Part shown: positions 40,367 to 49,036 of the stretch, piece by piece
Position numbering within the stretch: the stretch's first letter is position 1
How the letters are laid out: each line of letters begins with the position of its first letter
Source of the DNA: Candidatus Saccharimonadota bacterium
GTDB lineage: Bacteria > Patescibacteriota > Saccharimonadia > Saccharimonadales > Saccharimonadaceae
Length of the DNA stretch: 64,000 nucleotides
Assembly (NCBI GenBank): GCA_028288995.1
Contig: JAQGHF010000003.1
Location: 124,001 to 188,000, forward strand
Direction of reading: 5' to 3'
The notes under the pieces: generated by a model
Told to the model about the DNA's origin: nothing
The model's database searches: none
The model's input: the letters and a program-made list of their open reading frames with translations, nothing else
Position numbers and translations under genes: made by a program

Positions 40367-41674
40367 TTAAGGGTATTGCCTTACCCACTGCTTTAAAGAG
40401 CTTAAGAATCCCTGACAGGCAATCGGATCGGTGTTAATTGGGTAATTACCTGAGCCAGTATTATTAAAGTAGGAAACGCCAATTACTGAATAAGTATGCA
40501 TCGTATCGAACATTCCACTAAACCACGCTGCTCTGGCTGTCGAGCCAATACTTACGTCCGTTCCCGTTTCGCAAATAATGAATGGCTTGGTCGTCGTGAC
40601 ACTGGTCTGCATCCACTGGATATCAGCAGCGAATAAAGCAGCGAATGGCGCATTTGCCCCTGCTACTGAAGAAGGGTTGCTGTAGCCGTCCAACCCAATG
40701 TATTCACAATTGGCATCACCTGGATACGTGCTATTTCCCGTTCCTACCGCACCGACAGTCGCCGGCGCATAAATAGGAAAGCCTGATCCATTAGTCGGAC
40801 CAGTGCTTAATACGCCTGAATCAGCCACGACACCTGTTCTATTATTTGCAATATTTGGACACCATACCCAAGGCACGTTAGGTGCACTGATAGAAGTTTC
40901 TTGCGCTCGCCATACGGCTCGAACGTGATTCCACAAAGCAACATATTGCGATGCCGAGTACGTATACGTACTCGTTGGATAAACACCCCAAGGATACCAA
41001 TTGCCATTCATTTCATGCGCAAATCGTAGTATCAAATTATTACCGACAGCACTCGAGGCAAATGTCTGAATGACACTATCGTAATTACCGGCGGTTATTC
41101 CGACTAAATCAAAAATTAATGCCGTTACGTAGTTCTTTGTAGGCGTAAAAGGCGTCGTCGTAATGTGTGTTCCTGAAGTTACTGTATACGGAACATCCAT
41201 CGTGAGTTGTATTCCACCAGGTCCACCCGATGCCCCACCAAGCACGACGTATGTGCCATTAGGCTGAGTAACGTGTGCCGCCAACAAACTACCGGTAATG
41301 ACAAACCCACTGTATGAGGTTCCCGAGATCATTGGATTATCAACAACCCCATCGCTTGTGCGAATACCCCCTGCGACGTTGAAACTCGCTGTCACAGGCT
41401 CCAAAGTCATCATTTGACTACGACCAGTTGCAGTAATCGCGTTAATATTTGTCGTCGGCCAAGGATTATTAAAATTCTGATAGTATTGAATGTTATTCAC
41501 TGAAGCATGTAGTGACTGCTCAAAGACTGTTGTCAGACTCAGCGCGACACTCGACCCCCCTGTTGCAACAGAGAAAAACGGACGTGGAACACCGCCGGTT
41601 ACCGTGCTCGGAAACTTGTACAGTTCAACGCCGATTGACCCGCGAATACCTCTATAAAGGCGTCGCCTGACCAC
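40367..41674 (-). CDS. GH26-like glycoside hydrolase (beta-mannanase-like)
   Basis: ILRFAHEMNGNWYPWG (acid/base Glu region), GLDGYSNP, PFIICETGTD (nucleophile Glu region). Confidence 0.75.
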   Translation of the reverse strand: MVRRRLYRGIRGSIGVELYKFPSTVTGGVPRPFFSVATGGSSVALSLTTVFEQSLHASVNNIQYYQNFNNPWPTTNINAITATGRSQMMTLEPVTASFNVAGGIRTSDGVVDNPMISGTSYSGFVITGSLLAAHVTQPNGTYVVLGGASGGPGGIQLTMDVPYTVTSGTHITTTPFTPTKNYVTALIFDLVGITAGNYDSVIQTFASSAVGNNLILRFAHEMNGNWYPWGVYPTSTYTYSASQYVALWNHVRAVWRAQETSISAPNVPWVWCPNIANNRTGVVADSGVLSTGPTNGSGFPIYAPATVGAVGTGNSTYPGDANCEYIGLDGYSNPSSVAGANAPFAALFAADIQWMQTSVTTTKPFIICETGTDVSIGSTARAAWFSGMFDTMHTYSVIGVSYFNNTGSGNYPINTDPIACQGFLSSLKQWVRQYP

Positions 41675-43117
41675 CTACGAAATTCCTGCCCAAGGGATGG
41701 CGCTAGAAGTTGAGGAGCTTGCCAAGCTAAGTGTTGCGGGAAGTGCCGTATAACTGCCACCATAAATACATTGCCGATAAGTTCCTGCCGCCGTTCCAAT
41801 ATTGACACCAGTTGCACCAATACCAAGCGCAGCGGTTCGAATAAAGGTCGGTGAAGTCGTTCCTACAACCAAAAAGCCGACATAATAATGTCCAGCACTT
41901 AAACTTTGGCTTGCCGTAAGCGCCATGGTCTTCATACCGACTGAGGTCCAGTTGGTCGACTGATCCGAAGTTTGAGCAATCAAGGTTGCAGTCATACCGG
42001 AGATACTATACAACCCGCAGAGATTTTGACCAGCCGTAAGCGTCGCACCCACCACACTGACGCCACAAATAATATTCGTTGCCGTACTGGCGGTTGATAC
42101 GGTGAGCTTCTGTAGAAAAAGCACACCTGTACTGACCGTTCCGCTGCTTCCTGCAAAAGCAACGTCATACGACCACGAGACGAGGCTTTGATCAGCAGGC
42201 GCGGGGTTACTATTTCCTCCGCCACCGCCAGCTCCAGCTGAAGCAACCGTCAGCACACCGTGCCCGTTACTATCACCGCCTGTAATTGTCACGTTCGCGC
42301 CTGCGATAAGCTGCGTGACACCTTGATGGGTGTGCCCCGCGTCAGCCGCAAGTCCTGTCGAGCCAGTAGTTGTCGCGACACCAACCGCTTGATAATCACC
42401 AAGCGTTATATCGAGTTTCGGCGTTGCACCCTGAGCAAGCAGCGTTGCTCCAGCGTCCGTTGTCATAATATTCAAGACAGTCGTTGTATTGGCCGCTGGG
42501 GCAACAGGAGTTGCCGTTCCTGTGTCGTAGGTAGGTGTGACCGAAGAACCATTCACAGTCCATCCAGTGAAGCTGCGTGATCCCGTACTATCCTGCGTTA
42601 CTTTAACCAATAACTCGACAACAGTCCCCGTAACGGGAAGATTGATAAGATTAAAACTGAAACTACCAGTAACCGTACCACTCCAGACATAGGCTAATGA
42701 ACAATCAAGTGCAATAACACCGCTCGTCGAAGGGAACGCTCTGGCTGTTTGCGCATCCGCTGCATTGATGATTCTACTATCATTGCCTGCCGCAGCTGTT
42801 GTACTCGTCGTCCCGATTGCAAGATTGCTTGTCCCTGCGCCGATAGCCGTCCGAGCCGAGGCTTGATCTGCGCCAGATGCAATGACCGCTGGCTTGTTAG
42901 CAATAGTGCTCCAATCAGGAGCAGCAGCAGTTGCGTTTAATTTCGTTTGCACCGCACTAGAAAGTTTTGTCTCAAGTACTGTGCCGTCAGCTATGTGGGT
43001 AGAATTGATCACCCCGTCCTTAATCGAACCGTCTGTTTTTAGACTTTGAGAAAGGTAGTCATTGAGGACACCACCCCAGGTCCCTTTATCAGCGCCTGGT
43101 GTCGGTAATCTTGCCAT
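41675..43117 (-). CDS. Phage-tail-fibre-like protein
   Basis: N-terminus RLPTPGADKGTWGGVLNDYLSQSLKTDGSIKDG; repeats DAGHTHQGVTQLIAGANVTITGGDSNGHGVLTV. Confidence 0.65.
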   Translation of the reverse strand: MARLPTPGADKGTWGGVLNDYLSQSLKTDGSIKDGVINSTHIADGTVLETKLSSAVQTKLNATAAAPDWSTIANKPAVIASGADQASARTAIGAGTSNLAIGTTSTTAAAGNDSRIINAADAQTARAFPSTSGVIALDCSLAYVWSGTVTGSFSFNLINLPVTGTVVELLVKVTQDSTGSRSFTGWTVNGSSVTPTYDTGTATPVAPAANTTTVLNIMTTDAGATLLAQGATPKLDITLGDYQAVGVATTTGSTGLAADAGHTHQGVTQLIAGANVTITGGDSNGHGVLTVASAGAGGGGGNSNPAPADQSLVSWSYDVAFAGSSGTVSTGVLFLQKLTVSTASTATNIICGVSVVGATLTAGQNLCGLYSISGMTATLIAQTSDQSTNWTSVGMKTMALTASQSLSAGHYYVGFLVVGTTSPTFIRTAALGIGATGVNIGTAAGTYRQCIYGGSYTALPATLSLASSSTSSAIPWAGIS

Positions 43118-43172
43118 TTCTACTCCCTGTTAGTAATCCGTTGATTATACCATACCGGATATGCTTTGCAAC

Positions 43173-43235
43173 TCAATACCTTGAAAAATGATCGGTCTTA
43201 ATAAATCGACGTCGAACTCCAAGCCTCTTTTTAAA
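43173..43235 (-). pseudogene. 3'-end fragment duplicated from the RnfD/FNR-like gene 44879..46381
   Basis: Translates to FKKRLGVRRRFIKTDHFSRY* versus intact C-terminus LKRLGVHRRFIKTDHFSGY*; in-frame stop directly upstream. Confidence 0.85.
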
Positions 43236-43243
43236 CTACTCCG

Positions 43244-43717
43244 TTAGAAATCTGCGATAACAAGTTTCTTCATTTGCATCATATGCGCGTACGCATCTGG
43301 ACGCTGCATCAATTCACCCATATTCTTTGGGACAATCTGCCAGCTAAGTCCGTATTGGTCTTTACACCATCCACATTGCTCAACTTCTGGAACAGTTGAT
43401 AGTTTTGACCAAAAATAATCGATTTCTTCTTGGTCGTCACACTCGACTGCAAAAGAAACTGCTTCAGTAAACCGAAACGTATCATCGGCATTGATCGCCA
43501 TGAATCGATTACCATTTAGTTCAAAATCTATCATTAACTCTTTGCCTGCCATATCCTTTTGGAAATCGGCAAGTCCCTCATGCGGATAATACTCGGTCGA
43601 ATTAACCTTGCTATCTGGAAAGACCGACACGTAAAATTCGACTGCTTCTTTTGCGTTCCCATTAAACCATAGATTTGGTACAATAATCTTCTGCACTTTA
43701 GCACCTCCCTTACTCAC
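43244..43717 (-). CDS. VOC-family (PhnB/glyoxalase-like) protein
   Basis: IIVPNLWFNGNAKEAVEFYVSVFPDSKV, QCGWCKDQYGLSWQIVP. Confidence 0.85.
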   Translation of the reverse strand: MSKGGAKVQKIIVPNLWFNGNAKEAVEFYVSVFPDSKVNSTEYYPHEGLADFQKDMAGKELMIDFELNGNRFMAINADDTFRFTEAVSFAVECDDQEEIDYFWSKLSTVPEVEQCGWCKDQYGLSWQIVPKNMGELMQRPDAYAHMMQMKKLVIADF

Positions 43718-43747
43718 GCGTTTACCTGTATCTAGTATATACGGTTC

Positions 43748-44227
43748 TTATTCAACTCTGCGGGCAAAATATTCCTCAGTTTCACGCATAAAGATCTCCG
43801 CTGTTTTTGGACCAACCCCGTACAGTATCTGGAGTCGTTTCGATAACTGCGCTTCGTCTGCGCTATCCTCCAACATGATATAGAGAGACCCTTCATACAT
43901 ACTAATAAGCTGTTGCATTGATGTTTTTAACGCATGTGTCATGACGTGTTGATAACGTGTATACCCACCTTGGTGGAGCAGCATTGTTAATTGGCGATCG
44001 GGCATCTGGAGAATTCCCCAAGGCGTGTCTAGTTTTCGATCAATAAATAATTTCCACGTCTTTACCGCCACTGTTGATTGGATTGGTTTACCCAGTAAGT
44101 ACGTCAGCAAAAACCAACGAAACATATCGTCGTCACCAGATAACACGTCAAGGTCAAAGTCCGCTGCGTGATGGACTGGTCTTGGTCGTTTCGTTCGTGG
44201 CTTCTTTTCGGGTCCTGGTTTCGTCAT
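43748..44227 (-). CDS. HhH-containing DNA-glycosylase/endonuclease III-like protein
   Basis: LYGVGPKTAEIFMRE helix-hairpin-helix; start MTKPGPEKK avoids overlap with the next gene. Confidence 0.55.
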   Translation of the reverse strand: MTKPGPEKKPRTKRPRPVHHAADFDLDVLSGDDDMFRWFLLTYLLGKPIQSTVAVKTWKLFIDRKLDTPWGILQMPDRQLTMLLHQGGYTRYQHVMTHALKTSMQQLISMYEGSLYIMLEDSADEAQLSKRLQILYGVGPKTAEIFMRETEEYFARRVE

Positions 44228-44259
44228 TGTATGAGCTATCACACTCCTCTTTAGACCAA

Positions 44260-44820
44260 TTATACCTTCTTCATAATTTTTAAGATGATGAGGAACAATC
44301 CCCACAGAAGCGCAAGAATACCGACACCCATGCCAATATTCATCACCGCTCCACCAATCAATATATCTTTATCAAGCCAGCCAAGTTGCCCGAACACGAA
44401 ATGCCAGTCATGTTGAACTGTTTCACCAGGACCAATCAGTGGAAGCAGTTGGCTTCGCGCATCTGCCATATAGATACCCGCGTTGTGCATCGCAAGCATG
44501 ACCCATAATCCCGCAAAGACCGCGGCAAAGTATGCCCGGCCTTTGATCGTTGCGACCAAAATAAGCACAGTAAATAACACCTCACCAATAGAACCCGCGG
44601 CGGCTGTTGCTATTGAAGGTAAGAAAGCCGTCACAATATGGGACGCTTCATGGACGCCAAACTCTACAAAATATAAACCTGTCAAAAAGATATTATGTGA
44701 ATCATCGGCTCGAAATCCAAGGATTTGGGAGAATAGGTAGACGAAGAAGATGAGCCCAAGGATATATAGCCAAAGAGGATATTTTAGTTTTAACTTTGAC
44801 TGCACTGTAGGCTTTGCCAT
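44260..44820 (-). CDS. Multi-TM membrane protein of unknown function
   Basis: Several TM segments; no recognised motif. Confidence 0.6.
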   Translation of the reverse strand: MAKPTVQSKLKLKYPLWLYILGLIFFVYLFSQILGFRADDSHNIFLTGLYFVEFGVHEASHIVTAFLPSIATAAAGSIGEVLFTVLILVATIKGRAYFAAVFAGLWVMLAMHNAGIYMADARSQLLPLIGPGETVQHDWHFVFGQLGWLDKDILIGGAVMNIGMGVGILALLWGLFLIILKIMKKV

Positions 44821-44878
44821 AGCTTAAGCATATCAAAAAGTAATATATCCTGCTTGGGAAAGCGACGTACTGCGCCAC

Positions 44879-46381
44879 TCAATACCCTGAAAAATGATCT
44901 GTCTTTATAAATCGACGATGTACCCCAAGCCTCTTAAGATAGTGTTTGGTCGAATCAACCATCACATTCGGTCCTGATATATAAAAAGTACGTTCAAGAT
45001 TATCCGAAATAAGCTCACTCAAAAGTTTTTCATCCAGCTGGGCGTGTCGGTAATTGTCACCCGTATTTACAGTGGTGACAATCGGCACAAACCTCACCCC
45101 AAATTGAGCCGCTTCATGAAACAATGCTTCATAGGCAATCTCGTTCGCAGACCCAACGACATAGATAAGTGTTATATCAACCTGCTGCTTTGAATCAATA
45201 ATATATTTCACCATACTTCGAAACGGTGTAATGCCAATGCCCCCGGCAATAAATGCAAGTTTCTTATTTTCTCGACCATTAAGCGTAAAGTTACCGGCAA
45301 GCTGACTGACATATATTTCATCCCCAATCCGCATCTGACTCAATCCGTATTTATAAGCGCTACTGGGATTATAGAACTTCACACCAAGTTGAACCGTCTC
45401 CTCGGTTGGCGATGAAGCGATAGTGAATGACCGTCGATTACCACGTGCATCAAATCCGATGTGAGGTAATGTCCATTCCATATATTGACCAGCTTTAAAC
45501 GTGAACCCATTACCTGGTGAAAATACATAGTTGTATACACGATCCGATATTTTCTGGATCCCTTGCAACCTAAGGCTTGTTTTAAATTTTGGTGACACAA
45601 TAAATGCAAACACATTGCCAATCAGCAAGGCAATCTCAGCATATATCACCACCGGTCCCACCTTCCACGCTTCAGCATAGAAAATTGCGACGACGACCGC
45701 AAAGACCACCTGCAAGCTCCTTCGTGGAGGCATTGTTGCTGGCTCCGTCAGCATGATTGTTCCCAGAAAAATCAGTGGTGATGCAATCAATACACTCTGT
45801 ATGTTTGCAAGCACCGGAACACCCGTCGCTACAAATGTAATAACTTGCAGTGCTATTGCGGTGGTCGCAAATGCAATAAGCATCGAGAACCGTCGTATCT
45901 TACGAACTACCAATAATCCAAACACGAGGGTAAAAGGCCATAGCGCACTATTCCCTACCCACCACGAGGCTGTTTCGATATTCAGTATTCCAACAAGTCC
46001 AACGGCAAACGCAGCAGGGTTAAAAATGTGTTTCCCACGCCACGCAATTAAATATTTTGAAGCACTTGATACGATACCGACTACCCCTAGCGTTACTGCC
46101 CCAAGCACCGAATTCGCCATTGGAAAAATAAGAAAGATAATGAGTGCCGTAATCAACCATGACTCCGCATTGAACGGACGTCTCCAAATTTTTGCCATCA
46201 CAAATTCAGTCACTAAACAGGCTGCACCCAATACGCCGATTGAAAAAATCATGTGCAAAGGATCCATTGGAAGTCTGCCAATGACAGCAAGAAAAATAGC
46301 TATAAAACTAATGACACCAAGTCCATATACCAACAGGCGATACATCGTAACTCTATTTAAGAGCGAATCAATACTATTCAT
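44879..46381 (-). CDS. NqrB/RnfD-like membrane domain fused to FAD/NAD(P)-binding ferredoxin reductase domain
   Basis: N-terminal multi-TM with AWRGKHIFNPAAFAV; C-terminal RRSFTIASSP, LAFIAGGIGITPFRSM FNR motifs. Confidence 0.8.
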   Translation of the reverse strand: MNSIDSLLNRVTMYRLLVYGLGVISFIAIFLAVIGRLPMDPLHMIFSIGVLGAACLVTEFVMAKIWRRPFNAESWLITALIIFLIFPMANSVLGAVTLGVVGIVSSASKYLIAWRGKHIFNPAAFAVGLVGILNIETASWWVGNSALWPFTLVFGLLVVRKIRRFSMLIAFATTAIALQVITFVATGVPVLANIQSVLIASPLIFLGTIMLTEPATMPPRRSLQVVFAVVVAIFYAEAWKVGPVVIYAEIALLIGNVFAFIVSPKFKTSLRLQGIQKISDRVYNYVFSPGNGFTFKAGQYMEWTLPHIGFDARGNRRSFTIASSPTEETVQLGVKFYNPSSAYKYGLSQMRIGDEIYVSQLAGNFTLNGRENKKLAFIAGGIGITPFRSMVKYIIDSKQQVDITLIYVVGSANEIAYEALFHEAAQFGVRFVPIVTTVNTGDNYRHAQLDEKLLSELISDNLERTFYISGPNVMVDSTKHYLKRLGVHRRFIKTDHFSGY

Positions 46382-46402
46382 GACCGTTTACTCGCCCCGA
46401 GG

Positions 46403-46915
46403 CTAAGCCTTAGCCTCAGCTTGAATCTTTGCAACCGCATCGTCAAAACCCTGTGTCGTGTCTGATGCACCAGCAATATAGGACAGCGAGAGACTCGAAA
46501 TACTCTTACCGGTTACATGCGATTTATAACTCGATGTGAACGCCTGTTGATACTGTGCAGACTCACCGTTACCTTCACTATTTTTAACATTCGAGTCCGT
46601 AATAATACCATTCTGCAAGGTGAGGCTCACTTGAATATCTTCACTACCGTGCGGAACGTAGTAGCTACTCGTTGCAGTGTAGGTTCCATCTTTATAGGTT
46701 GTGCTCGTCGCTGTATTCGTGGAAGGCTGAGCTGTTGTTGTGGCGCTCGTAGATACATTTGAACTTGTTGCCATTGGCGTCACTATACTAGCCGATCCAG
46801 CCGCTTGCTGAGCCTTTGTCACATTACTCGCAATCAATAACATTACCACAGCAAAAGTCACCACAACCGCTGAGGTTACTTTTAATTTAGTATTTTTTGG
46901 TTTTTCTGGAGGCAT
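46403..46915 (-). CDS. FMN-binding-domain protein (RnfG/NqrC-like), membrane anchored
   Basis: TM anchor; YKDGTYTATSSYY..., C-terminal SLSYIAGASDTTQGF resembling the flavinylation motif; adjacent to RnfD/FNR gene. Confidence 0.75.
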   Translation of the reverse strand: MPPEKPKNTKLKVTSAVVVTFAVVMLLIASNVTKAQQAAGSASIVTPMATSSNVSTSATTTAQPSTNTATSTTYKDGTYTATSSYYVPHGSEDIQVSLTLQNGIITDSNVKNSEGNGESAQYQQAFTSSYKSHVTGKSISSLSLSYIAGASDTTQGFDDAVAKIQAEAKA

Positions 46916-47004
46916 ACTTGTTCCTAATAATGATGTAATTGTTCTTATAGTAATAGTAAATGCTTAAATTTAGTTGAGCTTTCTGCAGGTATATCGTCAA
47001 ATAA

Positions 47005-47029
47005 AAAGATCTTCAGTTCAAAGATCTTT
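47005..47029 (-). terminator. Terminator of gene 47117..48286
   Basis: AAAGATCTT-CAGTTCA-AAGATCTTT with TTTTTATTT on the minus strand. Confidence 0.65.
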
Positions 47030-47116
47030 AAGTATAATCATCTCGGCTCACCACAATCGAGGAGGTTATAACTACAATTAAGCAGGATTTTGCAGTTATC
47101 TAAGTTATCCGATAAG

Positions 47117-48286
47117 TCAACGACTTGCCGTCGCATGTGAAGAACGACTAGTGTTTGTCGTATCCGTACTGTGCCCAGTGGCAACTTGTATAGTGGCGAT
47201 CGTAAATATACCCCACCAAAACAGCCATAAAATAGAAACTATTATTTTGATGGAGATGTGTGGGTGTCTAAAGTACTTAAACCACAAAAACACACCGACT
47301 GGCGTAATGACAACAAACATCAAAATCAAAAACCATGCTCTTTGATAGAAAGGTCTAAGTTGCTTAGGTTCTTTTGCTACCGGTTCGACAATAGCTTTGG
47401 CTACACTAGCCGGCTTAACAGCTTCTAACACCTGGTAGTTCTGCTTTTTAACTTCTACTATTTTTTGAGACTCTAAAGATTTTGCACCTATACGTTCTAG
47501 CCTCTCTTGTTTCTTAACCCCTGCTGATTGCTTGGCTTTTTCTATCCTCGCAGCTCGTTGGTCCTTTATTCGCTGTGATCTTTTTTTGTAGTACTCGCCT
47601 TTTTGCTCTTTCCAGTCTTTTTCCAAAGTAGACTTCTGACTCTGTAATTCTTGTAGTTCTTCGGCCGTCTTTGTCAAACCTATGCTGTCATCCGCACTAG
47701 CAAGCCGTGCCAATAAGTCAGTCATGTACTTCTCGTTGCTTATCGCGTGTTTCTGATAATCGTGAGATGTATTCATTACGGTTTCTACGAAATTGCGCAC
47801 AAGTTGCTCATTAGTAATCGGAAACGTTGCTGCTATATAACCACCGTCACCGCTGACACTAATCTCTACTTTTCTATCATCATGCACCTTTGTGTTCGTT
47901 TGTTGATGCTTTTGAGCGGCACCGCCTATGACAGCACCGAGTGGTCCCGCTATAAGCCCGCCAGCTACGACCCTCGTAAGTGTTGGACGCGATCCTCCAC
48001 CAGTAGTAGTTGTATAGACGTCACCACTTATACTAAATTGAACGTCTATCGATGACGTAAAGGATATTGCTCTACTGCCAGACTTTGTTATATGGTCACG
48101 ATACAGATCTATGTAACCTAGCTTGGCTATATGACCTTTTTTATCAATGAGGGATTTAAGCTCAACGACACGGCTATTTTCCTGTAGCTTCATCGTGGCT
48201 TTTTTCAGCACTTTAATGCCACGCTTATATTCTTTACGCATTGTTTTATAAGTTTGCTTGTCTAGCATCTCTTGTTCGCCGCTCAT
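47117..48286 (-). CDS. Glycine-zipper/coiled-coil protein with C-terminal TMs, unknown function
   Basis: VVAGGLIAGPLGAVIGGAAQKH, long basic coiled coil, C-terminal TM pair. Confidence 0.6.
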   Translation of the reverse strand: MSGEQEMLDKQTYKTMRKEYKRGIKVLKKATMKLQENSRVVELKSLIDKKGHIAKLGYIDLYRDHITKSGSRAISFTSSIDVQFSISGDVYTTTTGGGSRPTLTRVVAGGLIAGPLGAVIGGAAQKHQQTNTKVHDDRKVEISVSGDGGYIAATFPITNEQLVRNFVETVMNTSHDYQKHAISNEKYMTDLLARLASADDSIGLTKTAEELQELQSQKSTLEKDWKEQKGEYYKKRSQRIKDQRAARIEKAKQSAGVKKQERLERIGAKSLESQKIVEVKKQNYQVLEAVKPASVAKAIVEPVAKEPKQLRPFYQRAWFLILMFVVITPVGVFLWFKYFRHPHISIKIIVSILWLFWWGIFTIATIQVATGHSTDTTNTSRSSHATASR

Positions 48287-48419
48287 TATGACTTAGCCTC
48301 CTGGCAGTTAGTAATGATTGTGACCAACACCAAGGCTCGCCACACGCGACAGGTCGCTTGGTGAATATTATACAATAGTAGTCTGCAAGTTGCGAAGTTC
48401 AGCCAGTTCTCCCAACGTA

Positions 48420-48465
48420 TAGAAAAAGTCCCAGACCAAAAGGTCTAAGGCTTTTTCTATGGCTC
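48420..48465. repeat. Direct repeat, distal copy (putative att site)
   Basis: TAGAAAAAGTCCCAGACCAAAAGGTCTAAGGCTTTTTCTATGGCTC; 44/46 identical to 52623..52668. Confidence 0.75.
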
Positions 48466-48531
48466 ACGGTCATGAACGTACTGCGAACAAAAGTTGCAGC
48501 ATAATATCTTGCTTGAGTCCTGACACAAGCT

Positions 48532-49032
48532 CTAGGTACTCTCTTCTAGTCCAATCGCTATACGTTCGTCGGTCCAATCTATCGCTTGAGACTCTGCTAA
48601 AAACAACTTTGATGGAAAATCGCTATAAGCAACTTTGAAGCGTAATTTTCCGTCAGAACCCTTAATGGTATATTTTTCTCTAGGCCTACGGGACACTCTG
48701 ATCCACTCGCTATCGCCATGAATATCATCTAAGACATACTTCAGCTCCCTAAAACTGAGGCAAGCAATACCATCTTTATCGCATACAAGAGCAACGTATA
48801 CACGTCCAAACTCATTTTCCATTTTTTTAATTTCATCTTGGTGTTCTTTTGTAAAACTAAACGTCCACGGTGTAAGACGACTCGTTGAATGTTTAATGTA
48901 TAGACCTATCTTGCCGTCAATTACGTAGGACGATCTACTAGGAGATTCGTAGGACCGTATGCTAGCATCCCTTCCGTCAAGGGCGATTTTCGTAAGAACT
49001 GCGCCATGATAGAACTCAAATTCGTGAATCAT
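48532..49032 (-). CDS. Small protein of unknown function linked to Z1/methyltransferase (candidate nuclease/accessory)
   Basis: 166 aa; GKIGLYIKHSTSRLTPWTFSFTKEHQDEI...VYVALVCDKDGIACLSF; third gene of cassette. Confidence 0.6.
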   Translation of the reverse strand: MIHEFEFYHGAVLTKIALDGRDASIRSYESPSRSSYVIDGKIGLYIKHSTSRLTPWTFSFTKEHQDEIKKMENEFGRVYVALVCDKDGIACLSFRELKYVLDDIHGDSEWIRVSRRPREKYTIKGSDGKLRFKVAYSDFPSKLFLAESQAIDWTDERIAIGLEEST

Positions 49033-49036
49033 ATGT

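Noticed and set aside
45753-46406. 217-aa plus-strand ORF
   Set aside because: Antisense to the RnfD/FNR-like gene; no domain signature.
47055-47110. Orphan AGGAGG site on the plus strand
   Set aside because: No downstream ORF of useful length; probably chance.
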